Shown: in pieces, positions 36,241 to 49,900 of the stretch
How positions within the stretch are numbered: position 1 is the first letter of the stretch
How the letters are laid out: each line of letters opens with the position of its first letter
Source of the DNA: Pelecanus crispus
Taxonomy: Eukaryota > Chordata > Aves > Pelecaniformes > Pelecanidae
Length of the DNA: 64,000 nucleotides
Direction: 5' to 3'
NCBI RefSeq assembly: GCF_030463565.1
Contig: NC_134645.1
Coordinates: forward strand, 565,501 to 629,500
Position numbers and translations under genes: made by a program
Notes under the pieces: generated by a model
What the model was told of the DNA's origin: nothing
What the model saw: the letters and a program-made list of their open reading frames with translations, nothing else
Databases searched by the model: none

Positions 36241-39200
36241 TTCTATATTCTAATTTCCTTTACCGACACACAATCAGTAGAAAGCAAAATCAAAATGCGA
36301 GGCAGAAAATCAAAGTGGCAGTCAAAACCCCTAGCAGGGGAGGCTCCCGCCCAGCGGGACGGCTGCGGTGCCCGCGTCCCGGTGTGCCAGCCAGGCTGGT
36401 GCTGGGCGCCGGCAGCTCCGGCTCCTGCTGTGGGCGGCGAGGGCGCCCGGCACGCCCGGTGGCTGCCCCTCGGGCCAAACCAGCGCAGCCTCGAGCTGCC
36501 TCGGCGCTACTGGCAACACGGACAAAAGAGCGTACAGGGGAGTCACAGGGCTGCACGCTGACTCGCAAACGGACACGGGCACCTTAACGCCTACGCAGAA
36601 GTGCAAAAAACCTGGCGGCCCAGTGGCGCCTTTTGCTTCACCCAAACCCAAACCCCCGTCACTTAAACCAAAGCCCGTTAAGGTTAGAGGTGCGCATTTG
36701 AATGCCAAGGAGCAAACCAAACAAAATAAAGGGAACAAAAAGCAACAACGCGAACCAGACCTGAGGCCAGAGGAGTCTGGCACAACACTTGAGAATGGGC
36801 AGACACGGATGTTCAAAACATCCAAAAAAACCCCACGTTAACACAGTATTATTTGCTGTACAGCCACCTCCTCGGGCCAGGACGGCCAGGGAAGCCGCGG
36901 CTGAACGTGGTGCCAGCCCCGGCGTCGGCGCTCGTTAGGCGGAGGCTGGCGTTCTGCGCGTCTCGCCGCTCCCTTCACGGTACAGCGTCGATGGACTGCT
37001 GCCTTCGGTCCGGCCGTCCTCATTCACACCGAGCGGTTGCAGGATGTCTCCCAGATTTCTTTTGTTTTTGTAATACAGGGCTTTTTTAGCTATAAAAAGT
37101 TATTACCCCTAGAAACCTATGAGACATGTAGACTGAAATGCATTTCCTATTGAAAATACAAGATTTACTTACTACGCAAAGTGCCAGGGGGATGCTGCAC
37201 ATCCTCAAGAGCCTTCAGATCTATTTCATCCTAACTAGAGATGCTTCGGGTTGCAGACCGTTGCCCTGGTGTTGCAACAAGGTGAGGTGGTTACCTAAGG
37301 GGTGTACTGTCTAATTATTCAAACCGTGGTGAGAAGTAGTTGTGGCAAATGTGCAGCATTTGCTCTTCAAAAAGGAATTTGGTTATTTTTACTTTTCTAG
37401 TGAGTAGTTCGCAGTACGCAGCCATCGCATGCACTACTGCAAATGACGCAGCAATCCCGAAGCCAAAGCCGGTGCTGAGAAAGAGGGCGTCTGCCGAAAA
37501 TAAATGCAAAGACGCGACGGTGATGTTGACCCCAGCTGGCGCAGCGGCTGCTAACCGGTGCCTCGCGCCTGCTCTGGACGCTGCCACCCCAGCAGTCGCC
37601 GGTACCGCAGGCGGGCGGCTGGTGGGCGCCGAGGAGGAACCTGGTCCTCTGCTCTGCCAGGCCGGGCACGAGCGAGCGGCGGCTGGAGCATCTCCAGCTG
37701 CAGGATTTTACACAACAGGTAGTGACGCATGGCCTCGAACAAGATACCACGATTAAACAGCTTGTCGTGCAGGTGCTGCCACTTTGTGAAACTGGCAGTA
37801 CCCTCCTGCATTTCAGGTAAAAGACCTCTTTGACGATCACTAATTCTTAGCTATGTGCACAAAACCGGCGCTGGGTGACCACAGACAAGAGAAGGGGAGC
37901 AGAGGTTGAACGCAGCCTGGAAAGCACCGCCATCGCTCACCCGCACTCTGGAGGAGGGGAGCATTGTTACGTGGCTAGTCGTACGAAAACCTCCATTTAG
38001 ACAAAATTCCCTAATACACAATTAAGTGCTGACCGGAATGACTAAAAGCAACGCTCTACAGTTACAGGAAATAACTGCTTTCAGTACTGGTTCGTGCCCT
38101 GTTGCTGGTGCTCAGGGAGACGGAGCGCGTGCTGCCGTCAGCCCGACGCCGCGCCAGCGGTGAGAGCTCCCATCGCCTTCCTTGTCTTCGTGATGGAAAC
38201 GATTGAGTGGAATGCATGATACTAGTGCAGGCGATACCTGATCATCGGCCGCGTCTTGAATACACGAGAACTGCAATTTTACAGAGCAAACCCCTTGCCC
38301 GCCCCCACTTCAACACGCGCTCATCCAAAATTGCAAGTTCTATAGACGCAGTAAATAATTTATCTATTTTTAAGGTCTCTTGGGTTCCCTTGGCCGGAGT
38401 TCTGCTCCTGCAGCACCTCAGTTGGAAGACTTGCTGAGAGCACTGGCGGAGCGGCGAAGCTTCCCAGAGACTCTGCTCTTCGAGGCACGCGGTAAGGTGG
38501 GCGAGGTCTGGTCCGCTAACTCTATCCCTATGGTGACGGTAAGGTCAGCGCTTGCGCTTGTGGGGAGGCAGCCTGGAAAACAGAAGGGGCAGAGAAAAGA
38601 AAATAACGTAAGGAAAGAAACAACCTGCCTGTCTTTGCATCAGAGTAACTGCTGGGCAAACTGCAGCCCCTCGCCACCTCCCCTTCCAAATTAATTTTGG
38701 GTATCACTCCGGTGAACTTAACATTTATAGTAGAAGTATGGCCGGGGCAGCTGAGGAACCGCCACAGCGTGCTTTCCTGGAGCAATAAAGAATTTCTCTT
38801 TGCCAGCTTGCAGCAAAAGCGAGGAGCAGCCCCTTTTGGGGCAGGCGCGCAGGTTCATGCGGTCCCTGCAAGCGCCGACGGCTGCAGCAGCCGCCCGCAG
38901 CCCTGCGCTGCTGCGAGGCACCGCGCCGCGGGAGCGGAGGCACCGATCCTGCTTGCTCAAAGCTCCAACAGAACCCATGTAATGGAACTTGAAAAATGTT
39001 TCTCTCAAACGTGTGTTACATCAAATTGTTTTTTGCTGTGTGTCACTAAATGGCTCTTCTGTAGTTCATCTACTACAGAGAGCTGGAAACAAGTTTCCAT
39101 AGGGTGAATGCTTTCCTGAAACCCTACCTGGAAGGTGTCTTGGCTTCCAATTAAAAAAAAAAAAAAAATATCCCAATTTTTTTCTCTTTAGTTCCACTAC

Positions 39201-42200
39201 TTAAACAGGACACTAAGCAGCCGTCAGTATGGGTGCACTCACGGCCACCATTCAAGAACTTTATCTGCGGGTTGGGGAACCTGGGTGGCTGTCGGGGCGT
39301 CTACGTGTGTTTATGCTTTCTCGTTCAACACCATTAAGTTACATCTCAATTATTCCCCACAGGCGATTACGACTAGAGGCCAGGACTAAGTAGGTTGTCT
39401 GAATGAGAACAGATGAGGATACAGCTATTAAACTGAGAAGCAAATGAATAAGCTGAGGTGCGTGTGCAGCTCCCGCCCCTCCCCTGCGCGGCCGTAGCGG
39501 CGCGCCGAGGAGCAAACACGCATGCTGCAACCCGGCCCTGCGCTTGCTGCTGGGGTTCTGGCCTGTCCCAGGGCGCTTCCCAGCGTGAATGCCATTTCAT
39601 CAGCTCCCCTGGCGTACGGTATTTTTAAACCGTGTTACAATTCCCTCTCTCTCTGTGTCTTAAGACAAAGGGTTTTATCAGTGGTGGGACGGAGGAGCAG
39701 CCTCGCACCCCGGTGCCTGCGAGCCCGCGGGAGCACGGAGGAAGGCTCCGAGCCCCCACCGAAGGTCGGGGCCAGCCTCGGCAGCCGCGCGACCACCTCT
39801 GAACTCCAGACGGGCGGTTGTGTTTTGCAGCACAAACCTATTTCCAATCCACCAACAGGCTGTATTTTCAGGCTGCGCCTTTATTTGCTGTTAGTTTACG
39901 GGACTGACACAGGCATATCTTTAACACTCCCTTCAACTTTATGAGCCCCGGTGACTCTCAAACGTGCAGAAAATGCACCCGAACACAGCCAGTGCCTTGG
40001 CCGAAGCTGCCGATGGTCGAGCTGCCCGTGGCAGTGGCGAGCAGGGACAACCTCGCTCGTGACCAGGGCCAGCCCTGCCCTGGTGACGTGTCGGGAAAGC
40101 GCTCCCGGTTTAGCAAGGCGGACAGGGCGCCTGCGGGCACGGTCTCGGCCGCAGGGCTCCGCAGGCAGTGAAGCGCTGGGGACTCGATCTACAAAGACGC
40201 AAGTTGACCCAGCTGCGTTTTCAACAGGCGGCTCGAGTGATTCGGGTGCTTCAGACCTCCTGCCCCATCACTAGCAACTGCAGCAGCCCCGCTCCGTGCG
40301 TTTTAAAAGCTTGCGTTGATCCTGTTAGCTTCTCGGGAATAACGCTGGGAAACTCCAGGGAGTGTGTTGGGCACAGGCAGCATCGCGTTCTGTTTCCTCA
40401 CTACAAGGGTTAAAACTTTGTCCGCATGCTCTAGCTAACTCCAGATATTTTAATGACTCAAAGCAGTGAAGGGAACAATGCTGGGGTCCCGGGCGCTAAA
40501 CCCAAAGTCCTTTGAAATCCCTCAGCCGGTTTGCAAACCAGCGTTTGCATTTCAAGGACAGTCTTTACTTACCAGATTTATACTTGAAGACAATTGACTG
40601 AAGGGGAAATATCGCATGAAAAAAAAAAAAAAGGTGAAAAATGTGACTTAGCGTGTAAAGGCATTTTCTGTGAAAAATGTGGAGCTGTCAGTTTTGGATT
40701 AAAAACAAAACCTGCAGTGCTGTTCGCGGGGAGAAGGGCATGGGGGAGGGAAGGGCTGTGAGGGAGGTGTCGTACTTTACATTCCTGCAGTTAAGCAGAA
40801 TGGCAGATGGTCAAAATAATACAGTTTTCGCCAAATGGACGAGCTCAAGCAATATTTATGCAAGTGCTGAACAATGCATTGCCCGCGCATATGAAAAGCA
40901 GGGCGGCTGCGGCAGGCGGGGGCGTGGGCGAGGCACCCCTCGCTGCCGAGCACCCGCAGCATCCGCCCGCCTCGGGAGCCGGCACATTCCTTCAGTCCGA
41001 ACTTTCTTCTGGTGAGTCCTCAGCTATGCAATCACCCTTGAAGCTCCCCCGAAACCGCCTTGATTGATAGGGAGACAGCAGCTGCAGAGTGAGCAAGTAA
41101 TAACCACAAAAGATAAAGGCTTTCATACAAATATTATAATTCCACTTGCAAGCTGTCTGGCACGAACTCTAATTACTTGGCCGTCTTGCAAGGGGAGCCT
41201 GCAGCTTCGTTCAGAGACGAGGCTCCGCGCGCTCAGCTGCGCTGGGGAGAAGCAGGGCTGCGCGCGCCCGCCGGCACGTGCCCGGGAAAAGCAGCGTCGT
41301 GTTTGCATCGACGTTCAGATGCCCGTGAGAGGCTTCGTTCTTTTTCTTTTTGCGGCTGTATGGAGGAGGTGGGGTTCCCCCCCCCCCCCCGCCCCGCTGT
41401 GTTTGTTTCAGAGGGTGCACAGGCAATGTGAAATTGTAAGTGGTAAAAACCAAGCGGCAGCTCAGGAATGGTGTAGTAAATAAAAAATACTAGTTTCTGA
41501 CTCGCAGGTGGACCAGGGGAGTGCTTAAAATTTACAACTCAGCCAAATGGGTGAAATTTGCAAAAGGGGGGGAGAAACCCCCCCCAAAAGCTGCACAGCA
41601 GCTCTCTGCTGCACGCCGTGCTGGTTTCCGGGCGAGCACCGCTGCGGAGGTGATGCCATGCAGCTCCCGCGGGCACTCGCTGACTGCGGGCCGGCGGCCG
41701 CCCCGTCCCATGGTGCCCCGGCCACAAACACCCACGCAAACAGGCCCAGCCGTGACCAAAGTGCTTCCCACCGCAGCAGTGCCGGCGTTGGCCGTGCCCG
41801 GCGGCAGGCGGAGGGAGCAGCGGCTGGCTGGGCGGGCAGCGGGCACCCCACGGGGCTCGGTGTGCGGGGAGCGGGAGGGGATGGGGCGGTGGCGACAGGG
41901 AGAGGCAGAGAGAGACCCGGAGAGCCCCAGAGCCGCCGCGGCCGCGCGCCGAGCACAGGAGGAGGAAGAGGAGCAGGAGGGGGAGGAGGGCTGTTAGTGA
42001 CGGAGCACAACGCCAGCAGCAGCGGGGCTTGCGGGAAGCATCGCTCTTACCTGCAGCAATTACCGTAACGAGACCGTTACATATTCTAATCTAAAGGGAG
42101 AGAACACAAAATCATATAAATACAGGAACAGCACACCCGTCGCGCTCGCGTGAAGGCCAGGCCGGCTGCTCGCGGGCGCCCGGCACAGCGGAAACCGGCC

Positions 42201-45200
42201 GCGGGCGTCACGGCAAACTCGGCACACGGTGGGCACCGGTTGCAAGGGCAACTCGTGGTAGAAGGTTCACCTCGATACCCTCAGGGACCTGGAGAGCAGT
42301 GGGCGCCCACAAGCCTCCTCCTTGCCCCTGTTGGTCTTGACTGAAAAAATAGAGGGAGGAAATGTTGGCACAAATTGGAATGAATAATCATCCCCCTTCA
42401 ACTTTTGCCAGTCTTGCCGGTGCGGTACTGTGGGAGTTCAGCCGCCCCTTACTTCGGCTACACTTCCCACGCCGTTAGCGGTCATACCGTTCCAGACTGG
42501 GTAAAATGTGAGGCTTCACAGAGACCTAAACCACTTTACACTGCAGGCAGGCTAAAAAAACCCTGCACGCAAATGAGACGCACGTGCATGATGGACCAGG
42601 TGCCTCTGCGGTCTCCTACAGGTACAAATGCTTTACGGTGATGAAGGCTTAAGCTTTTAAAAGATGTTCCTTGCAGGAGGGGGTTAAAAAATCAGTTAGT
42701 TACACAGATAAAAACACACTTTAAATGAAGAGTTATCTTTTGGAAAGCTAGAGAGAGTTTACTTTATTTTAAATCTACTGAATGGAAGGAATCTGGTGTC
42801 TCATGCACCGCCAGGGCACGTGCTCTAGGAAAAAAAGCTCTTTTAGCAATTTCTCTTCTCCTTGTGAAGCAGATGAACACTCCTGAAAGCAAAGTAACTC
42901 CCTCTCCCCACCCTTCCGCAGGTACATGAGCACAGCAATATTGGTACTGATGACGGTGAAGCATCCTCTTGGCCTTCCCGTGGAGGAGACAGGCAGGAGC
43001 GCTGCCAGGACGAGCGCACTACGGCGCTGCCGTCACGCAGCTGAGCTGCTGGGGGTCCGGCTCCTCACCAAAACCGGCGGAACCCTCCTCGGGGCCACCA
43101 CCACGGGCAGAGAACCAAAACTAAAAGCATCTCTCTCAGCCCCCTCTCAGGTGCAGTAACATTAGAGGTTTTTTTTTTCTCCCCCCCCCAACCAACTCAA
43201 CCAACCTGCCAGAAGGCCACAGAGTTTCTGTGGTTGGAAATCAGCTTTTCAAGCTGACAGTATGTTCAGCAACAGCGTTTACGGAGTGCAGCAGGCACCT
43301 CACATGGCTCTACAAGCTACGGCATCCTAGCTGATGTGCTGCAGAGCTGCTGAGTTTGCTTTTAAGAACTACAACGACAAAAAGGGTCTAATTTGTGTAT
43401 CAGAACGCTACTGAAAATTTCCTAAAAAAGACAGCAGCTCACTGCTGTCGAAATTATTTGATAAACCTAGGCGGTAGGCGACTGCTGTCTCTCCCGTGCC
43501 TGCCCTTCCCTCAGCCCCGTCCCCACGCGCACGCAGGAAAACCCTTCGAACCTTTAACCATGGCCACGCACGCGTTTAAGGGGCTACTGCAGAATCCTGG
43601 CATTAAGTTCAGTTTTTTGGACGTGATCTCTGCAGAACTATTCTGCGCTGCCTCGGAAGCCGAGCACCGCCCCGGACCCAGCCGCCTTTAGTGCGGGGCA
43701 AGCGCAAGCTACCAAAGCCCAAAGCAAGGTACCAAGCTACCAAGCTGCCCGCCCTCCCGGCGCGCCGTGGCGGAGCAGCACCCGCAGCGCGCGACAGCGT
43801 CCTGCCCTGCGGCCTCGCTAGCCTGGGAGGAGCTGATCCGACAACCTAGGCACGAGGCTATTGCTCCTACTGGGTAGATGCTTCTCTCGTGCGAGAAAGA
43901 CAAGAAACGTGGCTCTTGACGTGCAACCCAAGTATATAAAACCAGATTACGACGTCATGCGTGATCATTAAGGATTTTGAAGCTTTATACTTGAGAAGAC
44001 CCATGACACCTTCGCACAGCCCGTGACCTATCCCCCCCCCCGCCCCAATTAACCCGTCAGCCAGGACAGGTCTGTGGAAATCTTTGTTTTCTTTCCCAGT
44101 AAATGTGAAGGTAATAAAATGCCAGAGAGAATCATACCAGTAAATCCGCTTAGCATTTTGACATGCTCTGCTTTCCACTCACAAGGACAGGCTGAAAATC
44201 TAATATGAGCAGCGTCCTGAGCCTGCGCGTTCAGGGGAGTGTGTTCTGAAGAAATGATCATTAAATAAAAGCGGTGGCTGTGTTCACGCGGAAGCACGCA
44301 GGTGCAATGGTCTGAGATGCAGGTGCAACGACCAACCGCATTAAGGATGCAGGAGATGAAATGACCGAACTGCATTTACGCCACGGGGCCCTTTGGTGAC
44401 CTGCCGTGTTTGGTACGAGCTGTTAAAATATTTCATATTTTGTTAGGAGCGACCGCTGTTTCAAAGCTGCACTGAGGTCTGTCATTTATCGGCTGGCCGT
44501 GAGCAGACCCCGAAGGCTAACCGCTTCGACCTCAGCAGCGACAGAGGGGATCCCCTGAAGACAGGCGGGTGTTCTGGCTGGAGGCCACCGAAGGCTGGCA
44601 GCTGGGCAACGGCGCGGAACGTCACTTGCCCGCTATATTTGGAGCTTCTTCCCATCAGCTGCATTTACACAGCCCCTTTTCCCCCCCGAGCCAGGAAAAC
44701 GCCGCAGAAGGCAGGCGGACGTTGGAGCCGGCCGCCCCCGCCTGCGGCAGCAGCACGGCCTCGGGCCGGAGCGGGACGAGGGCCGAAGGAGGGCCGCTCT
44801 TCGGCTGGCGCGGCAGGGACGGCTCAGCCCTGGGCGGCCACGCTGGCAGGGCCAGCGGAAGCCAAGGGCAGATTTTGTACCCGCCTGCCCTGACCGGATT
44901 GGACCCTAAGTGAGTCGCTGCAACAGCCGGAACATTGGTGAATGAGGTTTGCTCCGCTGCTGTTTGGTTATGAAAAATAAAAAAAAAGCACTACCTTGAA
45001 AAGCTATGGCTGAAGCGGTAGGAAGAATCTGGAACTACAGATAAATCAAGGGCAGAAACAACCCTAAAAAAAGCACTCACAGCTCGCAGCACAGGTGACG
45101 AGCGCTTGACACCATCACGTACCCAGCCTTGATTGTTTGAGAGATTTGGAAATAAATCCTCGATGTACGCATCGACGTTCCAGTCAGTCGTGACCTGGAG

Positions 45201-46799
45201 CAGCCGCTAATGAGTTCTGCGCTGGTCAGCCAGCCAGAGGGACCACAGCAAGTGGTTATTTCTCCTTACACGCAGGCACACGACACCAAGCGCGGCCTGA
45301 AACCACCGCCCAAAGCCTCTGCCCGGGCCCGGCAGCCTGCGGCGGGCAGCACGGCACCACGGGCTCTCTCCGCCGCCGCGGCCGCAGGGCTGACGTGCGT
45401 CAGCGCAGAGGGAGAATGCAAAGGGGCCACATTGCCTGGAGCTTTCTCGCAAGCTGACAGCTCGAGCAGCTGGAGCTGTCACCCGGCAGAAGAGAGAGGC
45501 CCGTCAAGCTAATATTTTTTTCATCCCAGCGCTGATTGCTAGGGAAGAAACCCTCCCTTGCCATCTCCTCTCCCGGAGCTCTAGCCGGGAGAGCTCCCTC
45601 TGAGACAATCAATTAAATGGAAAAAAGAAAGGGCCCAGGCTGAGAGCCCTGATGTTGCGCTCTCGCCCTCTCCGCTGGAGATCCTGAGCTTACACCGGGC
45701 TTGAGGGAGAAGCAACCCCAGCACCTACGCAGCCTCGGGGGACAGGGCCGGGCTGGGCACCCTCAGAGGTGGTGGGCAAATGGAAGATCTGCCCCGGCAC
45801 CCAAAGCAGTCTGCAAGTGCTTTGCAGGGAGCTGCAAAGTAAACGATGCAACTTCCTTACCATTCTGCTTGGATTCGTGCGCTTCTGAACCAGGCCTGCT
45901 CATCCCGGTGCACGTTTACATCAGACTCTTCAAGTCAGAGGAGCTACAGGGGGTACAGAGCTGCTGCCACCTAACAATCCACGGTGTTTACTATGACTCT
46001 GCCCTATTTAATAACAGACCATTTCTAACCCTCACAGGGATGCTAAGAATTTTACTAATTCAAGAAAGTATTTCTCTTTCATGAAAAAATGCAAACTATC
46101 ATACTGTCGACATGCATAGCCTTGGACTTTTTAAAAACATTAAGGGTCTGACCAAGGCACGGGAGCAGTCCCCTTGCATGGAGGATGCAGGAGCTTCCTT
46201 TTTATTTCTTTGCATGTAACGACCAGCAAGGTGTTTAAACTCTTCAGACTGCTAAATGCATGAGTAGATTAATGACTTAAGGAAGACACCACAGCCTGGA
46301 AAAGATTTTCACTCACTGCCTGAGCCCCAAAGAGGAAAAAAGGCGTTTCTGATTTCTAGGCTGCCTTTGCGACTGTAACAAGTGCTCCTGTGGGAGGAGT
46401 CATTGCTTCGTCATCCAGCAAAATGATGATTTTTGCTTATAGCATTCATGTGTCGTCATAGAAATCATGGTGATTTCTCAGTTTTGCCATTAAAAGATCC
46501 AGAAAGTAGCTCAGAATTGCTGTGTCATGTTATCTGAATACGCTCACGCGGGTTTCCCCGAGTGCGACGGCAGGAAGGAGGTAATGGAAAATGGATTTAT
46601 TCCATGTGTCTCGATGAAAGGCATCTCTGGGGAGAAAGAGTAAATTTTGGGTTTCTGCAGAACATCCTGACTTTCCTCCTTCATTAAATCAGGTAATTAG
46701 CTTGATTCAGTTGAAAATTTCGTCAGGCACCTTTTTGTTCTCTGCTATCAAGCAGCTGCCACGGGCCAAGAGACAATTTCACCAAGGAGGAAAGGACCT
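36241..46799. other. Intergenic region with scattered GC-rich islets
   Basis: Unique DNA. GC-rich islets lie at about 36,340-36,500, 36,880-37,020, 41,200-41,400, 41,600-42,030 and 44,670-44,890. A run of A lies at 40619-40633. A short hairpin (9-bp arms CTCTCCCGG/CCGGGAGAG, 45568-45576 and 45585-45593) is visible. An unexplained minus-strand frame at 37551-37811 is discussed under rejected items. No gene called. Confidence 0.5.
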
Positions 46800-46981
46800 T
46801 CCAGAGAGGTGGGGGAGTCCCCATCCCTGGAAGCGTTCAAAAAACGGGCAGAGGTGGCACTTTGGGACATGGTTTAGTCTGGTCTACCCTTGATTGGTTT
46901 AGTGTGGACTTGGTAGTGTAGGTTAATGGTTGGTCTGGATGATCTTAGAGGTCTTTTCCAACCTCAACGATTCGATGATTC
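46800..46981 (+). mobile_element. CR1 LINE 3' end fragment
   Basis: The sequence carries CR1 3' hallmarks in order: GGGGGAGTCCCCATCCCTGG, GTTCAAAAAACGGGCAGAGG, GTGGCACTTTGGGACATGG, GGTTGGTCTGGATGATCTTA, GAGGTCTTTTCCAACCTCAA, and a CGATTCGATGATTC tail. CR1 is the dominant LINE family of birds, and copies are usually 5'-truncated like this one. Divergence from the usual ATTCTATGATTCT tail suggests moderate age. Confidence 0.92.
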
Positions 46982-49900
46982 CGCCCCCGGGCTGTGCCTC
47001 TTCGCGATGCTGAGATGCAGACAGAGCCTCAGCGAGTTCTCAGGTGAGCTGGTAGCTACCGTGGAAGGAAAACAGTGATGGCAGACCTCCGTATTTCTGA
47101 GCCGAGGGGTTTTGAGGCTGGCAGTGACGGGGATGGCTACGAAACTGCCATTTGTGCCGACGAGTACAAGCCAGGAGCCACGTGCACGCGGCAGCACGGC
47201 GCTGGAAGCCGCCCCAGCGCAGCGTTCGGTTGCGGTGGTGGGAAAGCCCAGGCAGGCGGCAGCTCTGCGGAAGCGGGGCGGGAAGCCACGCACGCATCAC
47301 TGATGACCAAGAGCACAGCGGTAAGGAGCACCTCCTGCACCCGCCCGTGCAGCGTCGGGGTCCCTCCGAGGGCAGCCCGAGCTGCTAGCCCGGCAGCGAG
47401 AGACGCTCTAGTTGGCTGAAGGGCAGCTGTCAGAAGTACCTGGGTTCAACAGAGAGGGAAGCAGGCCAGGTCCCTGCACCTCCTTCCTGAATACTCTTCA
47501 CAGGGAAGGGGCAAAAGACCCCCACCTTGAGCCCTGCCTCCTTTGGTAACTCTTCCACATCCTCTGCTCCACCTCCCTCAGCTCCTCTCTGTTTGCCGGG
47601 ACAGCCTCTGCAATTGCAACACCTGGCACCCATGCTTGCACGTTGTCCTTCTCGCCTCCTGAGAACTATGTCCACGCAGACCTCGTAACGGGCCCTGTGC
47701 TAATGGCTCGGCTTCTCGTGCTTCCTTCCACACTGAAGGGCAACGCCTGTGCTGGAAAAGGAAGGATTCGGCACAGAGGTTCGAGCCCGTGTCCAGGCGC
47801 CGCGTGTAGCTCCACAGCAGCGTCCCGGTCCGGCCGGTAACAATTGCCAGATGGTTTCAGCACCGCCTCTTCTCGCAGTGGAAACAGCTGAGCAGTGGGC
47901 TCCTAGCTGCCAGGGTAGTCTGGAATTTTCTAAGTCCCAGTTACTAGAAACTAATTTTTCAGTTTCAGGCAACGCTGCCGTATCGATCAAGCCCAACACC
48001 TGGCGCGTGCTGTGCGTGCTGTAATATCATGGCACAGCTACTCATTTTCAGATGTGTTATTTTTTTACTATTTGGCTCCATCCAGCTTCCCTAAAAAGAC
48101 GCAAAAATATTATACAGAACCCGGAGAGACTTTTATTTCACCTAGGACACAGAACTGACAAAAGATCCTACAGATTTTCAAGGAAAATGCACAGACAAAG
48201 AAGTAAAAAACCCCAGAAAAACCAAACCGAACAAACCCAAAAGGAATTGTTGCTCAGTTAGCATTAAAAAGAATACAAGTCTGTTTAAGACAACAGTTAC
48301 ACTGTGTTTTGTTTTGTTTCTGTCAAAAATATATTTTAAAATCACATGGCCATTTGAAATATTCCTTTTGCTTTAAAGTGGGCAAGATAAAGCTCAGCAC
48401 CTAGCAAAAAGTGTTTTAAAATAAACTAAACCTTGTTTGTTGAACATTCAAGTATTTTCTACAAGCAATTTATGCATGTAAAAGTCTGGAGACAAAAGAA
48501 AAGCATGTGTCACCTTTTCAACAAAAAGGCTGCAAAATCTCAGTTTTATGTAAATAAGCAGGCACGGCTTCCAAGGCTTTAAAACCAGGGAATGCTGAAA
48601 ACGTCTATAGTTCCTCAACTCAAGTGTTGCTCCTGGGCAATGCTATAATATTCATTAAAGAATCCATTTATCAACAGATACCACATGTCAGAGTTTTCCA
48701 GCACAGTTTTCCTGACACTCCACTGAAAACGCTGCTTTAAAAAAATTAAAATGGAAAGCAATAATCCGAGATGCTTTTGCCTGCTGCTCCATTCCACGAT
48801 AGCTATTAGCAACTAAAAAAGCAAAGATTTACACTATATCCTTTCTGATAACGTCAAGCATTATGCTTTATTTTCCAAATCATTAGCATGCACAAGAATG
48901 ACCTCATGGTGAACAGATGCACTTGGATATGGCAGTGATTAGATCAGTCCTCTCAGCAGTCAAGTGTGCCCATTTCAATTAACCCTTTGAAGCACTAACT
49001 GCAAGTCTACGCTGCTGAAAAGCGCGTTTATAGGCTCTCTTCAAAGTAGCAATCTACCCTTGTAAGCACAAACCCCTCAAATATAAATCTCTGGTGGAAA
49101 AGTTCTCTCTTTTCCTTTCTAGAATATCCGACTGCTTCCATTTTCTAAGGGTTAACATGATTCTGGCTTCTGATAGTAAATGAAAAAAACAAACAACAAA
49201 CGCTCTTTAGTCAGCAGAGGTAATTAAAGTTGGAACGCTTCTGTATCTGTTTGTGCCCGTTTCATTTTTATGATTTTTTTTTAAAGAACACACAAGTATT
49301 TTGACGAATAACTGTTTTTCTTTCTGGCTGAGGGAGCAAGAACAGAAAAAGATAGCAGCTTAAAACCCCATCCTCTAAAACGAGAGAAATCTGCAGAGGG
49401 AAAGGATAAGAATAATTCAATAATGTTGGATTACTGAGGATTTCCTGGGCTGACTCTCATACCCAGCCTAATTAAAATACAGCATGTAATGTACCAGTTT
49501 AACAACAAAGGACCGTATTCTCATCTTTTGTTCCTAATCTGCACATCCCCTAAATGAGTTCAGGGATGTCCATTCTGCCTACCAGGCTGCATTTTCAGTG
49601 TTTAAGATACACAGGGCTATCCATGATACGTATAGGGAGTTTAAGGCTCTGCTTCTGAAAACAGCAGAAGAGGTCAATTGGACGATTTCCGTGCATAAAA
49701 TGCAGCGCCTGCAAGACTATTTGTGATACGGGAGACTAAGCCAGGGCAGACTTCAAGACACCCACACCCCGTCTCAACCTAGGGGAAGCATCCCCAGGGG
49801 CAGTATCAGCAAACATAAAAACATTTAGTTCAAATAACTAGATCGTCGTTAATAATACACCCGTAATGTGTGTCATTAACAGCTACATATTTGATTCATT

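Noticed and set aside
37551-37811. Minus-strand frame with an acceptor-like start and protein-like segment (KWQHLHDKLFNRGILF)
   Set aside because: The first 40 residues look plausible, but the rest becomes Arg/Pro-rich with no donor where expected and no family I know. Not called without homology or transcripts.
48619-48793. Minus-strand frame after a TTTTTTTAAAG acceptor-like site, ending in a stop (FQWSVRKTVLENSDMWYL)
   Set aside because: It lies where RALGAPA2 might end, but the phase needed (two bases) gives a different frame, and the sequence does not resemble the family tail.
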